A stretch of 64,000 bases of DNA. Origin: Rusavskia elegans. Lineage: Eukaryota; Ascomycota; Lecanoromycetes; Teloschistales; Teloschistaceae. The stretch spans positions 186,001-250,000 of the forward strand of contig SAUG01000062.1 in assembly GCA_011316305.1 (NCBI GenBank), given 5' to 3'. Below, in pieces: positions 1 through 12,400 of the stretch. A model generated the notes under the pieces. It made no database searches, was not told the DNA's origin, and saw only the letters and a program-made list of their open reading frames with translations. A program made the position numbers and the translations under genes. Position 1 is the first letter of the stretch, and each line of letters opens with the position of its first letter.

Positions 1-1173
1 AAAATTGCGATGCGGCATCAAACATCTCGATTACAGCAAAGAAATGGAGGGTTACTCATGCACCACCCCCAAATGGATTCGCATGCAAGATGTCCAATGC
101 ACCATGGGCAAGGAAGGGAGATGTAGCGCAGAGTAATCATGCAGTTGATATCAAGAGGACATCAGCCGGGATACGGAGGACGGCACCAAAAGCTCAGAAT
201 ATACGCTAAAAGCCGACCGTAGCCTACGGTCGCCTGGCCTACCGAGAGCGTAGTACCCCTGAGAGCCTTCGCTGAGCTTTTGGTGCCATCATCCGTAGTA
301 GTAAAAAGTGATATCCAGCCCCTCAAACTTACAGGTAACGAATTCTCATCATGCATCATGCAGGCACCACCACGCAGTGCTTCCTCTCTCCCCCCAAATC
401 CGGGAATAAAATCCGCCGCAGGTTGTATGGACGGGTGCTCCCATGTCTGCAGTGACAAGTCGTCCAAGCGAGGGAATACCGAGATGTCATAAGATATAAC
501 ATCGACGGGGCTGCGCGCCGCAGGTTGTATTGTATGCCCGCTGCCGTCTTTCCCCGATTTCTGATGGCTGGAAATGGATGCATCGGTTGCACAGGTAACA
601 ACGCTCGAGCATGATGCGAAGCTAATCGCTGTGGTGTACCTTTTCTTGGGTTGGGTACACCACTGAGGGAGGATGCAGGGCGGAGTTGTGCAGGAACTGC
701 TCGGAGGATTTCCGGTGGCTGCGGGGGGGGCCTGTGCTTGCCTTGGTGGAATTGACAGACGTCCTCCATCCCACACAGCCAATACTCCACAAAAGGATTT
801 TGTAGCCAAGTGATAATCATGCAGCAGTAAGTGAGATCGAAAATTAAAAGACATCGTGAACAACGTCATGTTGCCTGTAATCATGGATTATAATCGGATG
901 TTATCATACATTGAATGCAAAGCTGCACAGCAACTGTCATACCAGATGATGGTTGGTCGAGATCGAAAAGAAATAGAACCGCCGCCCAGGATTCATTCGG
1001 ATGAGATCCAGAGAGGTAGAGTCGGAACAAACATCGCTAGAAGGGTATCAATCATAACACCGGATAATATGCAAAAAAAAGTGCAGCAACGTTTAATCGT
1101 TAGATGTGGCGTCACCGTGCCAGCGGAATAACAAGGAGTCCCGTCATGCATGAATGGCTTCGTTGTGTCCTGC
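1..1173. other. intergenic, no supported gene
   Basis: No convincing gene. Open frames here have low-complexity, non-conserved translations on both strands. The stretch holds a foldback repeat (172-297) and a 15-bp direct repeat, CGCCGCAGGTTGTAT, at 414-428 and 516-530. It lies downstream of the minus-strand Gln-rich gene, so the part near 1100 is probably its 3' flank. Confidence 0.5.
172..297. repeat. foldback (inverted repeat) element with inner palindrome
   Basis: The arms 172-197 and 272-297 are reverse complements at 24 of 26 positions; the core arm sequence is GGCACCAAAAGCTCAG. Between them, 214-232 is a perfect 19-nt palindrome (CGACCGTAG, C, CTACGGTCG). Together they would fold into a long hairpin with a second hairpin inside. 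This could be a small foldback transposon or a hairpin-RNA precursor. No target-site duplication was identified. Confidence 0.6.
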
Positions 1174-2784
1174 CTAGGATGATGCCTCGCGTTCCTGTTT
1201 GGGACTGTTTCGATCATGGCGCTCGTGTGGCTCTCGCCTCGCAGCCGACCCAGCCGGGTGATGTTGCTGTTGGTGGCTCGCTCGTGTTTCAGGTTGCGCC
1301 GAATTGTGCCGTTGGCTGCCGCTTTCAGCCTCTGACCCACTTTGGCGTCCACTTTCAGTCCGACTCCGGTGATGACGCATGCCTGGAGCTTCATGAACGG
1401 CGCGTGACGATGCGTCGCTATGTTGTCGAGAACGCCCTCGGCGCCTGCCTCCAGCCGATCCGGACGACGTCTGAGAGAAGGAAGGCGAAGTATCCGGCGG
1501 GCCTGATGACGGCGCAGGTGCCGCCTGATGGGGCCCGGTGGCTTTCCGTTTCTTGGGCGAGTTGGTATAGTCGGACCGCAGATACGAGCTTTGGCTTTGC
1601 GAGAACGGGGATTCATGCTGGCTTTTCCCCGAGGGCGTGCCGGGGTCTTTGTTGGAGTTGCTCTGGGTGTTCGGGGGAACCCAGTGATGAAAGTAAATTG
1701 GCGACGAAGCTGGCTGCTCCTGCTGCGGGACGTTCTGAGTTTGCTGTAGTGAATGAGGTAATTGTAAGCCTGCTTGTGGCTGCGATGGCGGTTGCACTTG
1801 CATCTCCACCGTGTTTAGGCGTGGTAGACTTGATGAAGGCTGATGTCTGGAAGATGTGGACGATGTGACTGATGGAGGTGGTCCTGGTAATCTTACACGA
1901 TCGACCGAATTGTTGGAGCTTTGGTACGATGGTACGAATCCGACACTTGGCTGGGCTTGTGGACTCGCACCTGGAGGCGCCTGCTGCATCTGCTGTGGGC
2001 CATAAGGGTTGGGCTGCGGGCCTGTGATCATACGACGCTGGTCATTCGATGGCTGGGTCGAGGTCTGGTTTGACGGCTGCTGTTGTGGTTGCTGTGGCAG
2101 TTGCTGTTGCTGCTGCTGTTGCTGCATCTGTGCTTGTTGCTGAAGGGTAATGGAAGCCATGGCATGCTGAGCCCATTCGAGGGCGACGTTTGGCAGCGGT
2201 CCACCGCCCATGCCGGCAAAGACCATGGGCACCATGTAAGGCGGAATGCCGCCCTGTAACGACTCGCGCAGGATGTTCTGTTCTACTTTCCGCTGCTCCA
2301 GCTTCAAGCTTTCCTGCTGAGTTTTCTGCTCTTCTTGCTTGCGCCGCTCCTCCTCGGATTTGGCCTGGAGCCAATTGCGCATGGACTCTTCGGCGCCATG
2401 CCACTGCGATGGTGCTGCGGGCAATTGGCCGATTGACATTCCGCTTGTTGAAGAGCCGCGATCGGGATTGGGCAGTGTCATGGCCGAAGGAGGCGGCAGG
2501 CCACGGTGAGGGGTGCCCATCCTGCGAGGGCTGCTGTTGGACAGTGAAGGGAGGGAGGTCGGCTTAAGGGCGGGTGAAAAGGACGTGGATGGAGGTTGTT
2601 GGACCGGTGAGTACGCATGGGGGCTGGCGTACCCGTTCTGGAGAGTGGGTTTTAAGGTAAGTATCATGTGCGCGACGAAGAAGGTATTGTAGAAAGGACA
2701 ACGGATGGTAGTGTGTACAACCTTTGCGGCGACGACTGTTACGCAGCAGGATGCCAGATAGGAGTGTAGTCGAGAGACGGGCAA
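1174..2784 (-). CDS. Gln-rich low-complexity protein, possible transcriptional co-regulator
   Basis: The open frame gives 536 aa. I do not recognise a catalytic domain. Visible features in order: a Ser/Pro-rich N-terminal part (about 50-130), a charged coiled-coil-like segment rich in Glu, Gln and Lys (about 132-175), a short hydrophobic Gly/Met/Pro patch (about 177-196) that looks like a conserved core, a poly-Gln block (about 214-237), then Gln/Pro/Ser-rich sequence and a basic, Arg/Ser-rich C-terminus with a KKRK patch suggesting nuclear location. Composition resembles fungal transcription co-regulators, which is inference only. The first about 49 residues may be intronic: CTCTCCAG on the minus strand (2645-2638) is a good 3' splice site, so the true first exon may lie further upstream. 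Confidence 0.6.
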   Translation of the reverse strand: MPVSRLHSYLASCCVTVVAAKVVHTTIRCPFYNTFFVAHMILTLKPTLQNGYASPHAYSPVQQPPSTSFSPALKPTSLPSLSNSSPRRMGTPHRGLPPPSAMTLPNPDRGSSTSGMSIGQLPAAPSQWHGAEESMRNWLQAKSEEERRKQEEQKTQQESLKLEQRKVEQNILRESLQGGIPPYMVPMVFAGMGGGPLPNVALEWAQHAMASITLQQQAQMQQQQQQQQLPQQPQQQPSNQTSTQPSNDQRRMITGPQPNPYGPQQMQQAPPGASPQAQPSVGFVPSYQSSNNSVDRVRLPGPPPSVTSSTSSRHQPSSSLPRLNTVEMQVQPPSQPQAGLQLPHSLQQTQNVPQQEQPASSPIYFHHWVPPNTQSNSNKDPGTPSGKSQHESPFSQSQSSYLRSDYTNSPKKRKATGPHQAAPAPSSGPPDTSPSFSQTSSGSAGGRRRGRSRQHSDASSRAVHEAPGMRHHRSRTESGRQSGSEAESGSQRHNSAQPETRASHQQQHHPAGSAARREPHERHDRNSPKQEREASS

Positions 2785-5700
2785 GCAGATCGAGGGACCT
2801 GCGTCTGGATACTTGTACTCGAGTGGAAGCGAATCAACCGTTGGAATGGCGGATAATGAGTAGGCTAGTCCGTCAGGCCGGGTACGGCAGGTGGGAGAGC
2901 AAAAGAATCAAAAGGGAAAGGGCACTGGCTGCAAGGCCGATCTTCGCTCACGCGAGGCGGCCGATGGAAGGGAAGTCGAGACGGGGCGGGGGGGCGGGCG
3001 AAGAAGAAGACTATGGCCCGTTCTGGTCGGGATGAAACAAATGGGCTTCTTTCGGTGGGCTGTCATGCCACTGCCCCAGCAACGCCATCACATCGGCGGC
3101 CTTTCTCGGCGTCTGCCCTCGCTCCAGTCTGAATTCCTGAATGGCCAAATCCATCAGTCGACCCTTTCAGCTCAGGCGATTCAGGGCACAAGGTCAGAAT
3201 GTCTGGAGAAACGAGGAGCAGGTCATCCCATTGCCCATTGCGGCAGCTCTAGACTACGGCCACACGCCCAATGAGGCAATCATCAGCAGCGGCGCTGAAA
3301 ACATCCGCCAATCTCCCACCTAATGAGGCAACTCGACCGCCCATCCGCCGCCAATAGCCACCTGGAAGCATCCCAAAGCATGCCTTCTCGGAGATCGACC
3401 ATTCAACCTTACCGAGGATCCACCTCTCATATCCTCAACCGAGCCTTCCACTTTGGTCATATGGATCCATCTCCAAAAGAACGTCAGTGCTTGTTGACAC
3501 GCCGTTGCGAAGTCACACGAACAACGCTCATGCATGAACTGGCAGCACCAACTTCGGCAGCTTCCTGATAGCCGTCGACAGTCAGTGTGTTATACATAAA
3601 CTGGTATCATCGTTTGATTGCGCATTGGCAAATTACCATTCTCCTCCCAGTACCATGTCAACTCGCCGTGAGACGCAAGCCCCAGCGCATGCACGATCAA
3701 TTTCTCGACATGCGCCTGCAGGTGGTTTGACTGGATATGTATGCAATTCATAATCCGGAAAGGCACATGAGGATGAGCACCAGCGAGCACAACAGCTTGT
3801 CACTGTCTGCTTCAAGGTTTCATCGGCGCATGCGATAGGACTATGCTGCTTGGGTATGCAAGTTGCCCGGTCCCTCGCCGGCTTGCTTGACCCTGGCGCT
3901 GGGGGGATCTGTGGCCGGTGTCGTTCGTTGGGCGGCTTCCCGTCTCCAGAAAGTGCTTCTCCTCAAACAAATCAAGCAGGTATTATTGCGGATGTACTGC
4001 CCTGAAAGCTGATGCATCAAGGCAGCATTAGTCGGCTTTCTCCAGTGCTATCCCCTCAAACCTGGATGCTGGATTACTCCAATCAAGATCCGAGTATCGC
4101 GTATCCGTATTTGGCGCTGCTGGATTCGCTCACAGATCTATCGACTTGCATCCCAAGGTCCCAACAGCCAGCTGCGGCGCAATCGCGCGAAGACTTCCCT
4201 GTTCGGTTCCGACGATCTTCGATATTTTGCCGTGACGGTCAGAAGCGACAGCGATCTCGTCACGGCCTTCTCGTCGACTGTCCGCAGTTCTGACGCAACG
4301 ACAAGCTCAGCCTTGCGTTGATGATCGTCATTGCATCAGCCATCTTCAGCCAAAAGCTTCGCCATCTCGGTCGGTTGACGTCGCGATTGGCCTGCTAAAT
4401 GACGCTTGGCTTGAGATCGCTGCAGCCAACGCGGCCACACAGCGCCGTGGCTGGCATAGCGTGACACGCTTCGGTAGCCCTCTCCGAACATCCTTGCGGT
4501 TCGGGTTGAAAACTGCACCTCCAACCGAATTGAGATTCGACCAGATTAGAGGCACCTTTCTCGAGGCGAGGTGCAAAGATCAGCGGCCGAATGCGATCCT
4601 CTGGCCATGCACGTTCGAGCGGAGATCGACAAATGCCACGAGGTGAGCACGACCCACTAAGGTTCGGTTACAGTTCATGAGGATCTTCAACATCGTTAAT
4701 TGAATATTGCGCTCTCCGAGCATTAAATAAGTGCCGTATTGATTGGCGCAAAACACACTAAATTTATAACCAGCTTGATCGTCTGAAGCTCTTGGAGAAA
4801 CTAATCTTATAGGCAGAAGCATCTTGTGAGGGGCGTTATTTTGTAGACTAATCTACCCTTCTCAGGCAGCTAAAATTGTACTGTTTATCTACGATTTATA
4901 TATCTATGCACGGACTCCGGTGGGAATTGTATCCGATCCCTTGCCCATAGTCCGAAAACGACAAATTTGAACTTAAACATATAAGCGAAAGCAGCTCATA
5001 GGCGGAGGCTGTCTTGATTACCAATTTACTGCTCAATACTGCTGAGTTATTTTGGTTGGTCAAATGATTGTTTGAGGTTGAGATCGAGCTTGCCCACGCA
5101 TATCAGCAATACTTCCCCGGACAAACCAATTCCATACTCCTATTCTGTCTGACCTGCCCACGTTGCATACAACACGAACACGCCATGTCTTTGCCGTGCA
5201 TGTCTTGCCTCCATACTCTCCTGGCAGAGGGGGGTGTAGAACGGCCTTCATCGAGTTGTCGCGTGCCATCGTGCAGAAATTTTCTCTGATACTTGCTGCA
5301 AATGGCAAGGCGCAACGGAAAGGGATCCAAAAGTAGTGTTGCAGTAAGTGGTCTATCCAATCCCCTGAAGCTTTGATGTCAACAAGAGCGGGATTCCTGG
5401 AGCCTACGGTCAGCGCGTGTTGGAAGTATATCCAAAGAGCCTTGTAGGAAACGAATGTTAAGAAGAGAGGGAGGGAACCTTAGAGGGTTGAAGCATGGCG
5501 AATATAAAGGAAAAGGAACGGGGGTGTGTGTACATATATATATAAGAAATGCAACACCCAACCAGGAGAGACCGACCACACATGTGATCTCTCCCTTCCG
5601 CTGCTATAAATTGGGTCTTCGCGGAGTACTACTTAGACCCAGTCCCAAAACCCGCTCTTACGGTAAGCAGCCCGCGTTCGAATATGATAATCCCTTCGAC

Positions 5701-6424
5701 TTAGCGGAACTAGGTATCCGATACCTCGACTGCCAGCTGTATTCGGATCGGATATTACTACGATTTGTATAAGATGATAGGCTTAGGGTTCGGATTCTTC
5801 TGCTCGCCAAGCCCCTGTAATCTGAACCGAAGACCCTAGCAGCCGAAGGGATAGCATGCTGTCAGGTAGGTAGTACGTTAGCAGTAGTCTTCTACCAGAA
5901 GCGTGGGAGTATCCGGAAAGTCGGAAAGTGATACGACACCGGGGCAAAATCAACGCACAGTCCATTCTATCTGTCTCAGTCTTGAATACGTACTCGCGTC
6001 CCATCCTTGCCATTGCGTCTGCCGCGGAGCAATAATTTCATGGACAGAGAGCGCTTTCGCTGGTCGTGATATTTGTACAGCAGAGAACGTATCATCTAAG
6101 CGATTCGTAACCTTTGAACCCCCGAACGCCATCGCTAACGTGCTTCTGAGTAGGATATGTACCGTGAATATGGACACCCACCCTCCAGTACGCCATCGCT
6201 AATGCCCAAAGCAATATATCAACCGCGGTATCTACAGCCCACAGGGCAATCCACAAAAAAGGGGTAAGTAATCCCAAACGCCTCCTTCCCATACATACCA
6301 ACATCAGTGGCAATGCGCAAATACATTGTCGCACCACTCTTCTCTTTGTCGACAGCCATTCCAATCCCATACCATCCATGCCGTCATATGTACTCGAAAT
6401 TGGCGTCCTGCCAGGTCAAAGCTG
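2785..6424. other. 3.6-kb interval without recognisable gene
   Basis: Several frames of 60-105 codons exist but none has a recognisable domain, signal peptide or intron structure. The proximal part (2785-3050) is purine-rich and G-rich and is likely the 5' flank of the Gln-rich gene. 4640-5060 is AT-rich. 5510-5545 has a TATATATA run. 5713-5725 is a perfect GGTATC-C-GATACC palindrome. The region may hold decayed repeats, but I could not identify a transposon. Confidence 0.4.
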
Positions 6425-9400
6425 TCATCGCTTCTTGTGGGCAACGGACGGCCACTCCGCTCCCTCATCCTCATCGCCATCATCGGTATTCGGCGCAGGT
6501 CCCGTAACCGTCCTCTGACTATCATTTGACGACGATATCCCACGCGCGATTTTCGGTCTCCGCATAAAAGACGGCCATTCCGACGTCTGGTCTTCTTCTG
6601 TAGACTTAGTCCTTGGTCGATGAGCTAGTGAACTCTCTGCTGCTGGTCTCGATGTCGGCCCTTTAGCCCTAGTGAAGGATTTCCCCGACTTTGAGGTTCT
6701 CCATGGACTTAGAGGAGGTCGTTCGGTAATTCTTTCCTTCGATCCTCCGGTCCCGTTCGTAGTCTCGGCGGGTGCAGGTGGTGGTGACATTGACTTTGCT
6801 GCCGCCTCGTAGGATGCTGTCCTGGTGGCCGCCAACCTCTTTGATAGATCCTCATGCGCAACTTGGGCAATTGCGTCTTTGGCGACCTCGTTCGCCGTCT
6901 GTTCCAAGCCGACCAGCTTCTTTGCATCTTGGCTCAGATAACTTTCCAGCATCTGTTTCAACACGTTTGCTCGTACTGGCTTGGCCAGATAATTGTTCAT
7001 GCCTGCATCGATGCACTTCTCGCGGTCGCCACGAATGGCCGAGGCTGTCATTGCGATGATGAGGACACTGCGAACGGTCGGATCATTGTCTTTGCGAATC
7101 AGGCGTGTCGCATCGTAGCCGTCCAGTACTGGCATCTGCACATCCATGAGAACGAGATGGAAGGGGTTCTTGTCCGCGGACCTGCTCCGGAGCGCTTCAA
7201 CAGCTTGCAGACCATCGCTGAAAGCTTCGGATTTGAAACCCAATTTAGTGACGAAAGAGACGGCGATCTTCTGGTTGATGGGGTTATCCTCAGCAATGCA
7301 GATACGAAGCTGGTCCCGCCGGATTTTGGAGAGATCGATGAAGGATGCTAGCTGTGATTTGGAGCCATCGGCATCTGAAGACCACGTTGCCATGGGGTCT
7401 GGTTCCGAAACAGGCCTGGCCATCTCGTTCGCTTTGGCGGCCTTCTGAGCTTTGGCGAAGGTGAGCGTGAACGAAACGGTTGTTCCCACTCCAAGCTGGC
7501 TTTCGAGCCATATCTTGCCATTCAGGACGCTGATCAAGGCTTTGCATATAGACAAACCTAGACCACTGCCTCCGTAAGAGCGCTGCGTGCTGCTGTCTGC
7601 TTGAGAGAATGGCTTGAACAGCCTTGACACTTGTTCCTGAGTGACTCCGATGCCCGTGTCAATGATCGAGCAGGTCACTTTGAGTGTCTTGCTGTCTTCA
7701 GACTCGGTCCTAGCCTTGATGGTAATGGAACCCTTCGCAGTGAACTTGTAGCTGTTGCTAAGTAGGTTCATGAAGATCTGGTGTATGCGGACCGGATCGC
7801 CCACAACCAGCAATTCTTCGTCAAGATCGAGGTCCTCAATCGTCTTGAGTCCTTTCTTCGCATTTGTCAGAGATAACGCCCGGACCACTTCCATGATGGT
7901 GCCTTTGAGGTTCATGGGCACGCTGAAGAGACTCAACTTTCCAGCTTCCAGTTTAGAAAAGTCAAGTATGTCGTTGATGACGGTAAGTAGTGTGTCTGCA
8001 CACACTTTGATGCTGTCCGTATAGTTCTCTTGCTCGGAATTCAACACAGTCCCTTTCAGCAGTTCGGACATGCCGATCACTCCATTGAGAGGGGTTCGCA
8101 ATTCGTGCGAAACGTTGGCTAGGAACATACTCTTAGCTTTAGCCGCTTCTTCCTTTTCTCTCACGCTCTTCATGGCCTCAGCCTCGGCGAACTTCGCCTT
8201 GAGCTCCGCATCTCGAGCCTTTGCCAGTGCCAATTTCTGTGATTCGATCATGCTAGCATTTGCGGCGGATACCTTGTGGATTTTCTTGAACAGTAGTGCG
8301 TTAAAGATAGATATTGACACCTGATTGCAGAACAACTGGAGCACTCCAACATTCCGGTCTGTAAAAGTGTTCGGTTGACCTTCCAGGTAAAGGACCCCAA
8401 GTGGATCTTTCCCACGTAAAATCGGAAGTGATATCACGGATCTGCTAGTAAGTGTGTTGCAGAACCTGTCATCGTGGAGCGCGTTGTGGACGAAGACTGT
8501 CTCTTTGAAACGAATCGTGTAGAGCAGAACTTGTTTCTGGTTCTCATCTTCAAGCTCTGATAGGGAAACTGCTTCTGCTTTGATACCGTCAGCGGTCCCG
8601 ATAGCGGCCACATTCCAGCCGCCTTCGCCTTCGATCACGACACAAGCAAGGTCCGCTTGTGCACCTGCTGACTCAAGGATAATTTCAGTCATTTTACCGA
8701 GCAAGCGGTCAATCTGTAGCTCCGACGAGATTGCTTGGTTGAACTCCATGATACTCTGGAGGTCTAAAACGTCCAGTCCAAGGCCTGATACATCGGCAAT
8801 TGTTCGCCCATCTTTCTCCACAGCCCCCGGAGCACTGGTGCCTGTCGGACTAATCCACTCATTCATTCGATCGCCAGTTGAGTCGCCGCCTACAGTGAAT
8901 TTCGGAGTTAGCATAAATGACATTGACCATAGCGTGGCTTGACAGGCCATCCGCTCGATGTTTCGATCGAGGTATCGAATGCCAGGCGCGCCAGGGATAG
9001 CTTCAAAGTCAAGCGGGATTGGGGTAAAAGAGCTCCGAAAACTACTTACTTTCCCGTTGCTGATGTTGGGGTTCGCCCAATGCAAAATTGGTATTGCCCG
9101 TTTCGCTACTCGTTTGTGCTTCGGCATCGACGCTGCGAACGTTCAACGCGTTGCTTAAAAGCCATTCATACTTATATCGAAGTTGGTTCGCCTTTCCAGA
9201 TGCACCAATTCGGGCATAGGTGCCCACAGCGTCTAGTAGAAGACTTCGTGCTGCCCGTTTCGAGCCTCTTCGCATGAAAAACTCTCCTTGAAGCTCAAAT
9301 GCCAAAGCCTGATCTAACATAAAGTCGTACAATTGTGTATGATCGATAGCGGCTTCATAAAGAATTGTAGCTTCGTGGTATTTCTGGGTCAGGTCGGCGA

Positions 9401-12400
9401 TTTCCGCTTCGATGAGCAGCGACCACATGAGGTAATTGATGCTTGATTCAGTTTGCCAAGCGTCGATCTGGGATTTAAACTCTCGTACTTGGTCCAGCAG
9501 ATCTGTACCTCCAGAGGATATTTGATTCTCACGAATCTTCGCGATCAGGGACAAAGAGAGATAGAAAAGGTTGAGCCGGTTGTTGCGGATAGACCAAAGC
9601 TGGTGAATAGTCTCAGAGGTTGCGAGGCCCACCTCGATGGCTTTGTCATAGAATCCATATAGATAGAGCGGGATCATCCTCAGGCTGTTATAAACATCTC
9701 GGGGTCTGGCTTAAATCAGAAGGCTGCCAAAGAACTTGGCGCCACGACTCACCTTTCAGGGTTTGACGCGTGGACGACAACATATTGCAAGTAGTCTGCT
9801 GAGCTATGTTCTGCATCAGAGAACACAGTCTCCGCAGACTGTAAATATGTCTTGCCTTGAAGAGCTCGCGATGTTTGTCTATACACGACCTGATCAGCAG
9901 AGACAATCGAGAAAATAGTAAGCAGAGGGAAACAGCGTCCGCTCCGTATCCCTTCTTCTGCCAAGATGCGTGTAGCCTCTGCTCTAGACGACTCGTCATG
10001 TCAAGTTGTATTATACCACGGACGAAACGCAGTGAGAGGCGGATGTCAGCCGTTCCTCGAAGAAGGATGTCGTTCTATCGATTGCCCGAATATCAGATGC
10101 AGATATAAGTGACTCTTGCGAGGGAAACCCGTTGAGCAGTAGAGCCGAGGTAATACGCTAGCAGACGAAGAGATAACAAGGTGAATTAAAGAGAAGAGAG
10201 CCGGACTCACCTAATCGCTGTCAGGTAGGTACCGCCTCGCACATCCTTGGACCAATCACCAAAGTCTTCCGCAGCGAAAGCACAATAGTTCTCTATCTCG
10301 GCCATGTCGTCACCTTGGTACAAGCGGCAAGAAGCTATAAGTCCGGTAGCGGTAAGATAGGCGTGCTTATCACCTGCGGCTTGGGCGTGCTGTATTGACT
10401 CTTCGAATATAGGTATATGGTCTCTGATAGGAATTCGAAAGCCGTCGGTGAACATGGCCCTTAATGCCAGACCTCGTCCATATGAATAAGAATCCTTTCG
10501 TTGCTCAAGCATCCTCTGGCCAATATCCTGACACTGAATGGCGAAAGGGATGTCGGACTTCCGAATGACAGCTATCATTGCAAAGTAACAAAAACCCAGG
10601 CCCATTTGAGGGAAGGAAGCTTCGTGGATCATGTGCTGATGCAACATGGTGCTCGCCACCTGGTAGAACTGCATCTCCCATCAGTAGAAGTTGGTGACTA
10701 TCACGACTCGACTGACCATCGTGGCATCACTCCAGAAAGCCGCACTAATTGCCTCGGCGAGAATCGCACCTAGCGTCGCGCGAGCAGGATTTGCCACCAA
10801 AGGCTTCAGCAATACGTTTGCTTTATCAGCCTCCTGGACCCTTTTCTTCAAAGCGTCATATTGCTGATCAAGGACATCAAGAGTCAGCGATTTCTCCCAG
10901 TCGACGCCCAATTCTATCATTGAAGCTTTCAAGCTAGAAGTCCGGTAAGTACTAAAATCTCAAAGGCTTTGGAGGACCTGACTCACGCCTGGAATGCTCC
11001 TGCTATATCCCCTTGCTGAGATAACAGCCGTGAGGTGATGATCCATACAGGCGCTCTGTCGGACGGGACATGAGTAGCTTCTAATGCTTCGGAAGCTAGC
11101 CGCATCGCCCTTTCTGGTAAACCTTGATGCCAGCAGAGCTGAGAGGTCCGAGTGAAGACATCAAGGGTCTCTTCATAATACACATCCGGCCCTTCATTCC
11201 ATGGTTGCGGTTGCATGAGATTCAAACATACGTTGTAGTATTGCAAAGCGGTGGGGCGGGCCCCAGAATCAATTGCCCGCTGAGCTGCTTGACTTAGTAT
11301 TTCTCGATACCTGCTGCGGTGATGCACTCGATCTTTTATCAGCCTCTTAGCTTGACAAATATGCTGGGCTTTTGCGTGCAGAGAGCGACTGTCAAGGCTT
11401 GAGTACTTCATCAAGGTCTGCGCGATGTGAAAATGCATCGTTTCCACATCGTTGCACTCTCGAAGAGATGCTGATGCTTGGACATAGCGGTCGTGTGAAA
11501 AGCTAATGTTCTGTTAGCTCCACTTCATCCTTCGAAGGCCTCGAAAATCCAAACCTGAAATAATCTTCGTCAATCGTTGGTACAAGTATGTACGCTTGTA
11601 AAGCGGCTTGAAGTCCTTCTACCGCGGTCTCCGTCAAATTCGATGAGGTTACTGTGGCGCCTTTTGGATTGCTCGCTGCAGTCTGCTCGAAATTGTCGTC
11701 GACATGATCGAATATGCCACTAAGGAGCTTCTGCACGAGGGAGAAGGAGAAAGTATTCCCAAGCAAAGAGCCCCATGCTAGGATTGCTCGAGAAGTAGGA
11801 GGAAGATCTTGAAGTCGCTTGAGGATGAAGGAAGTATTGAGCTGACCGCCATAGGCTTCGGATTCGAATTCTGCAAAAACGCTATCGAGGTTGTACTCCC
11901 AAGCAGAATCCTTCCACGAATACCACAAACACCCTTTCCTGTAGCAGACCTCCAACATTTGTTTCAGGTAGAAAGGATTCCTGCATATGACACCGTCAGC
12001 GCCGCTCACGTCGTCTATTGTCAGCCGTTATACGCACCCGTTCGTTTTTTCCAGACACACGATGGCCAGTGAATGTACATAGTCATTCGGACGCGACAAC
12101 GTGACCGCTACATAATCGATGACTTCCTGCTCAGTCAGAGGTCGCAGAGTGATTGGGGTCATGTTCGCTATGCCACTATCGAGAATCGACCTGATCGACT
12201 TTGGTATCTCCTCGATATCTCTACACGTGAACTGGAGCACTTTGTCAGCCGGGATTCAAGAGGTAGTAGCAAGGGATAGACGCACAATTATCGCCAAGCC
12301 CAATCTTCTGCTAATGATATTACAGATCAGATCCACACTCTCTTCATCCGCAAACTGCAAGTCATCAAAGCAGAGACAGATAACCTTGCTTGTAGCAAGA

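Noticed and set aside
162..884. 240-codon minus-strand frame near the left edge
   Set aside because: Contains the foldback repeat in its sequence, shows no domain and competes with an overlapping frame of equal quality.
1104..1868. 254-codon plus-strand frame opposite the Gln-rich gene
   Set aside because: It is the antisense shadow of repetitive Gln/Ser/Pro codons; no domain and unlikely composition.
5680..5760. GTTCGAATA-like sequence as a tRNA B box
   Set aside because: The required final C is missing and no A box or cloverleaf fits upstream; no tRNA was found elsewhere either.
5455..5772. 105-codon plus-strand frame with a globular-looking C-terminus
   Set aside because: No recognisable family, no intron or promoter context; could be a repeat remnant but nothing supports it.
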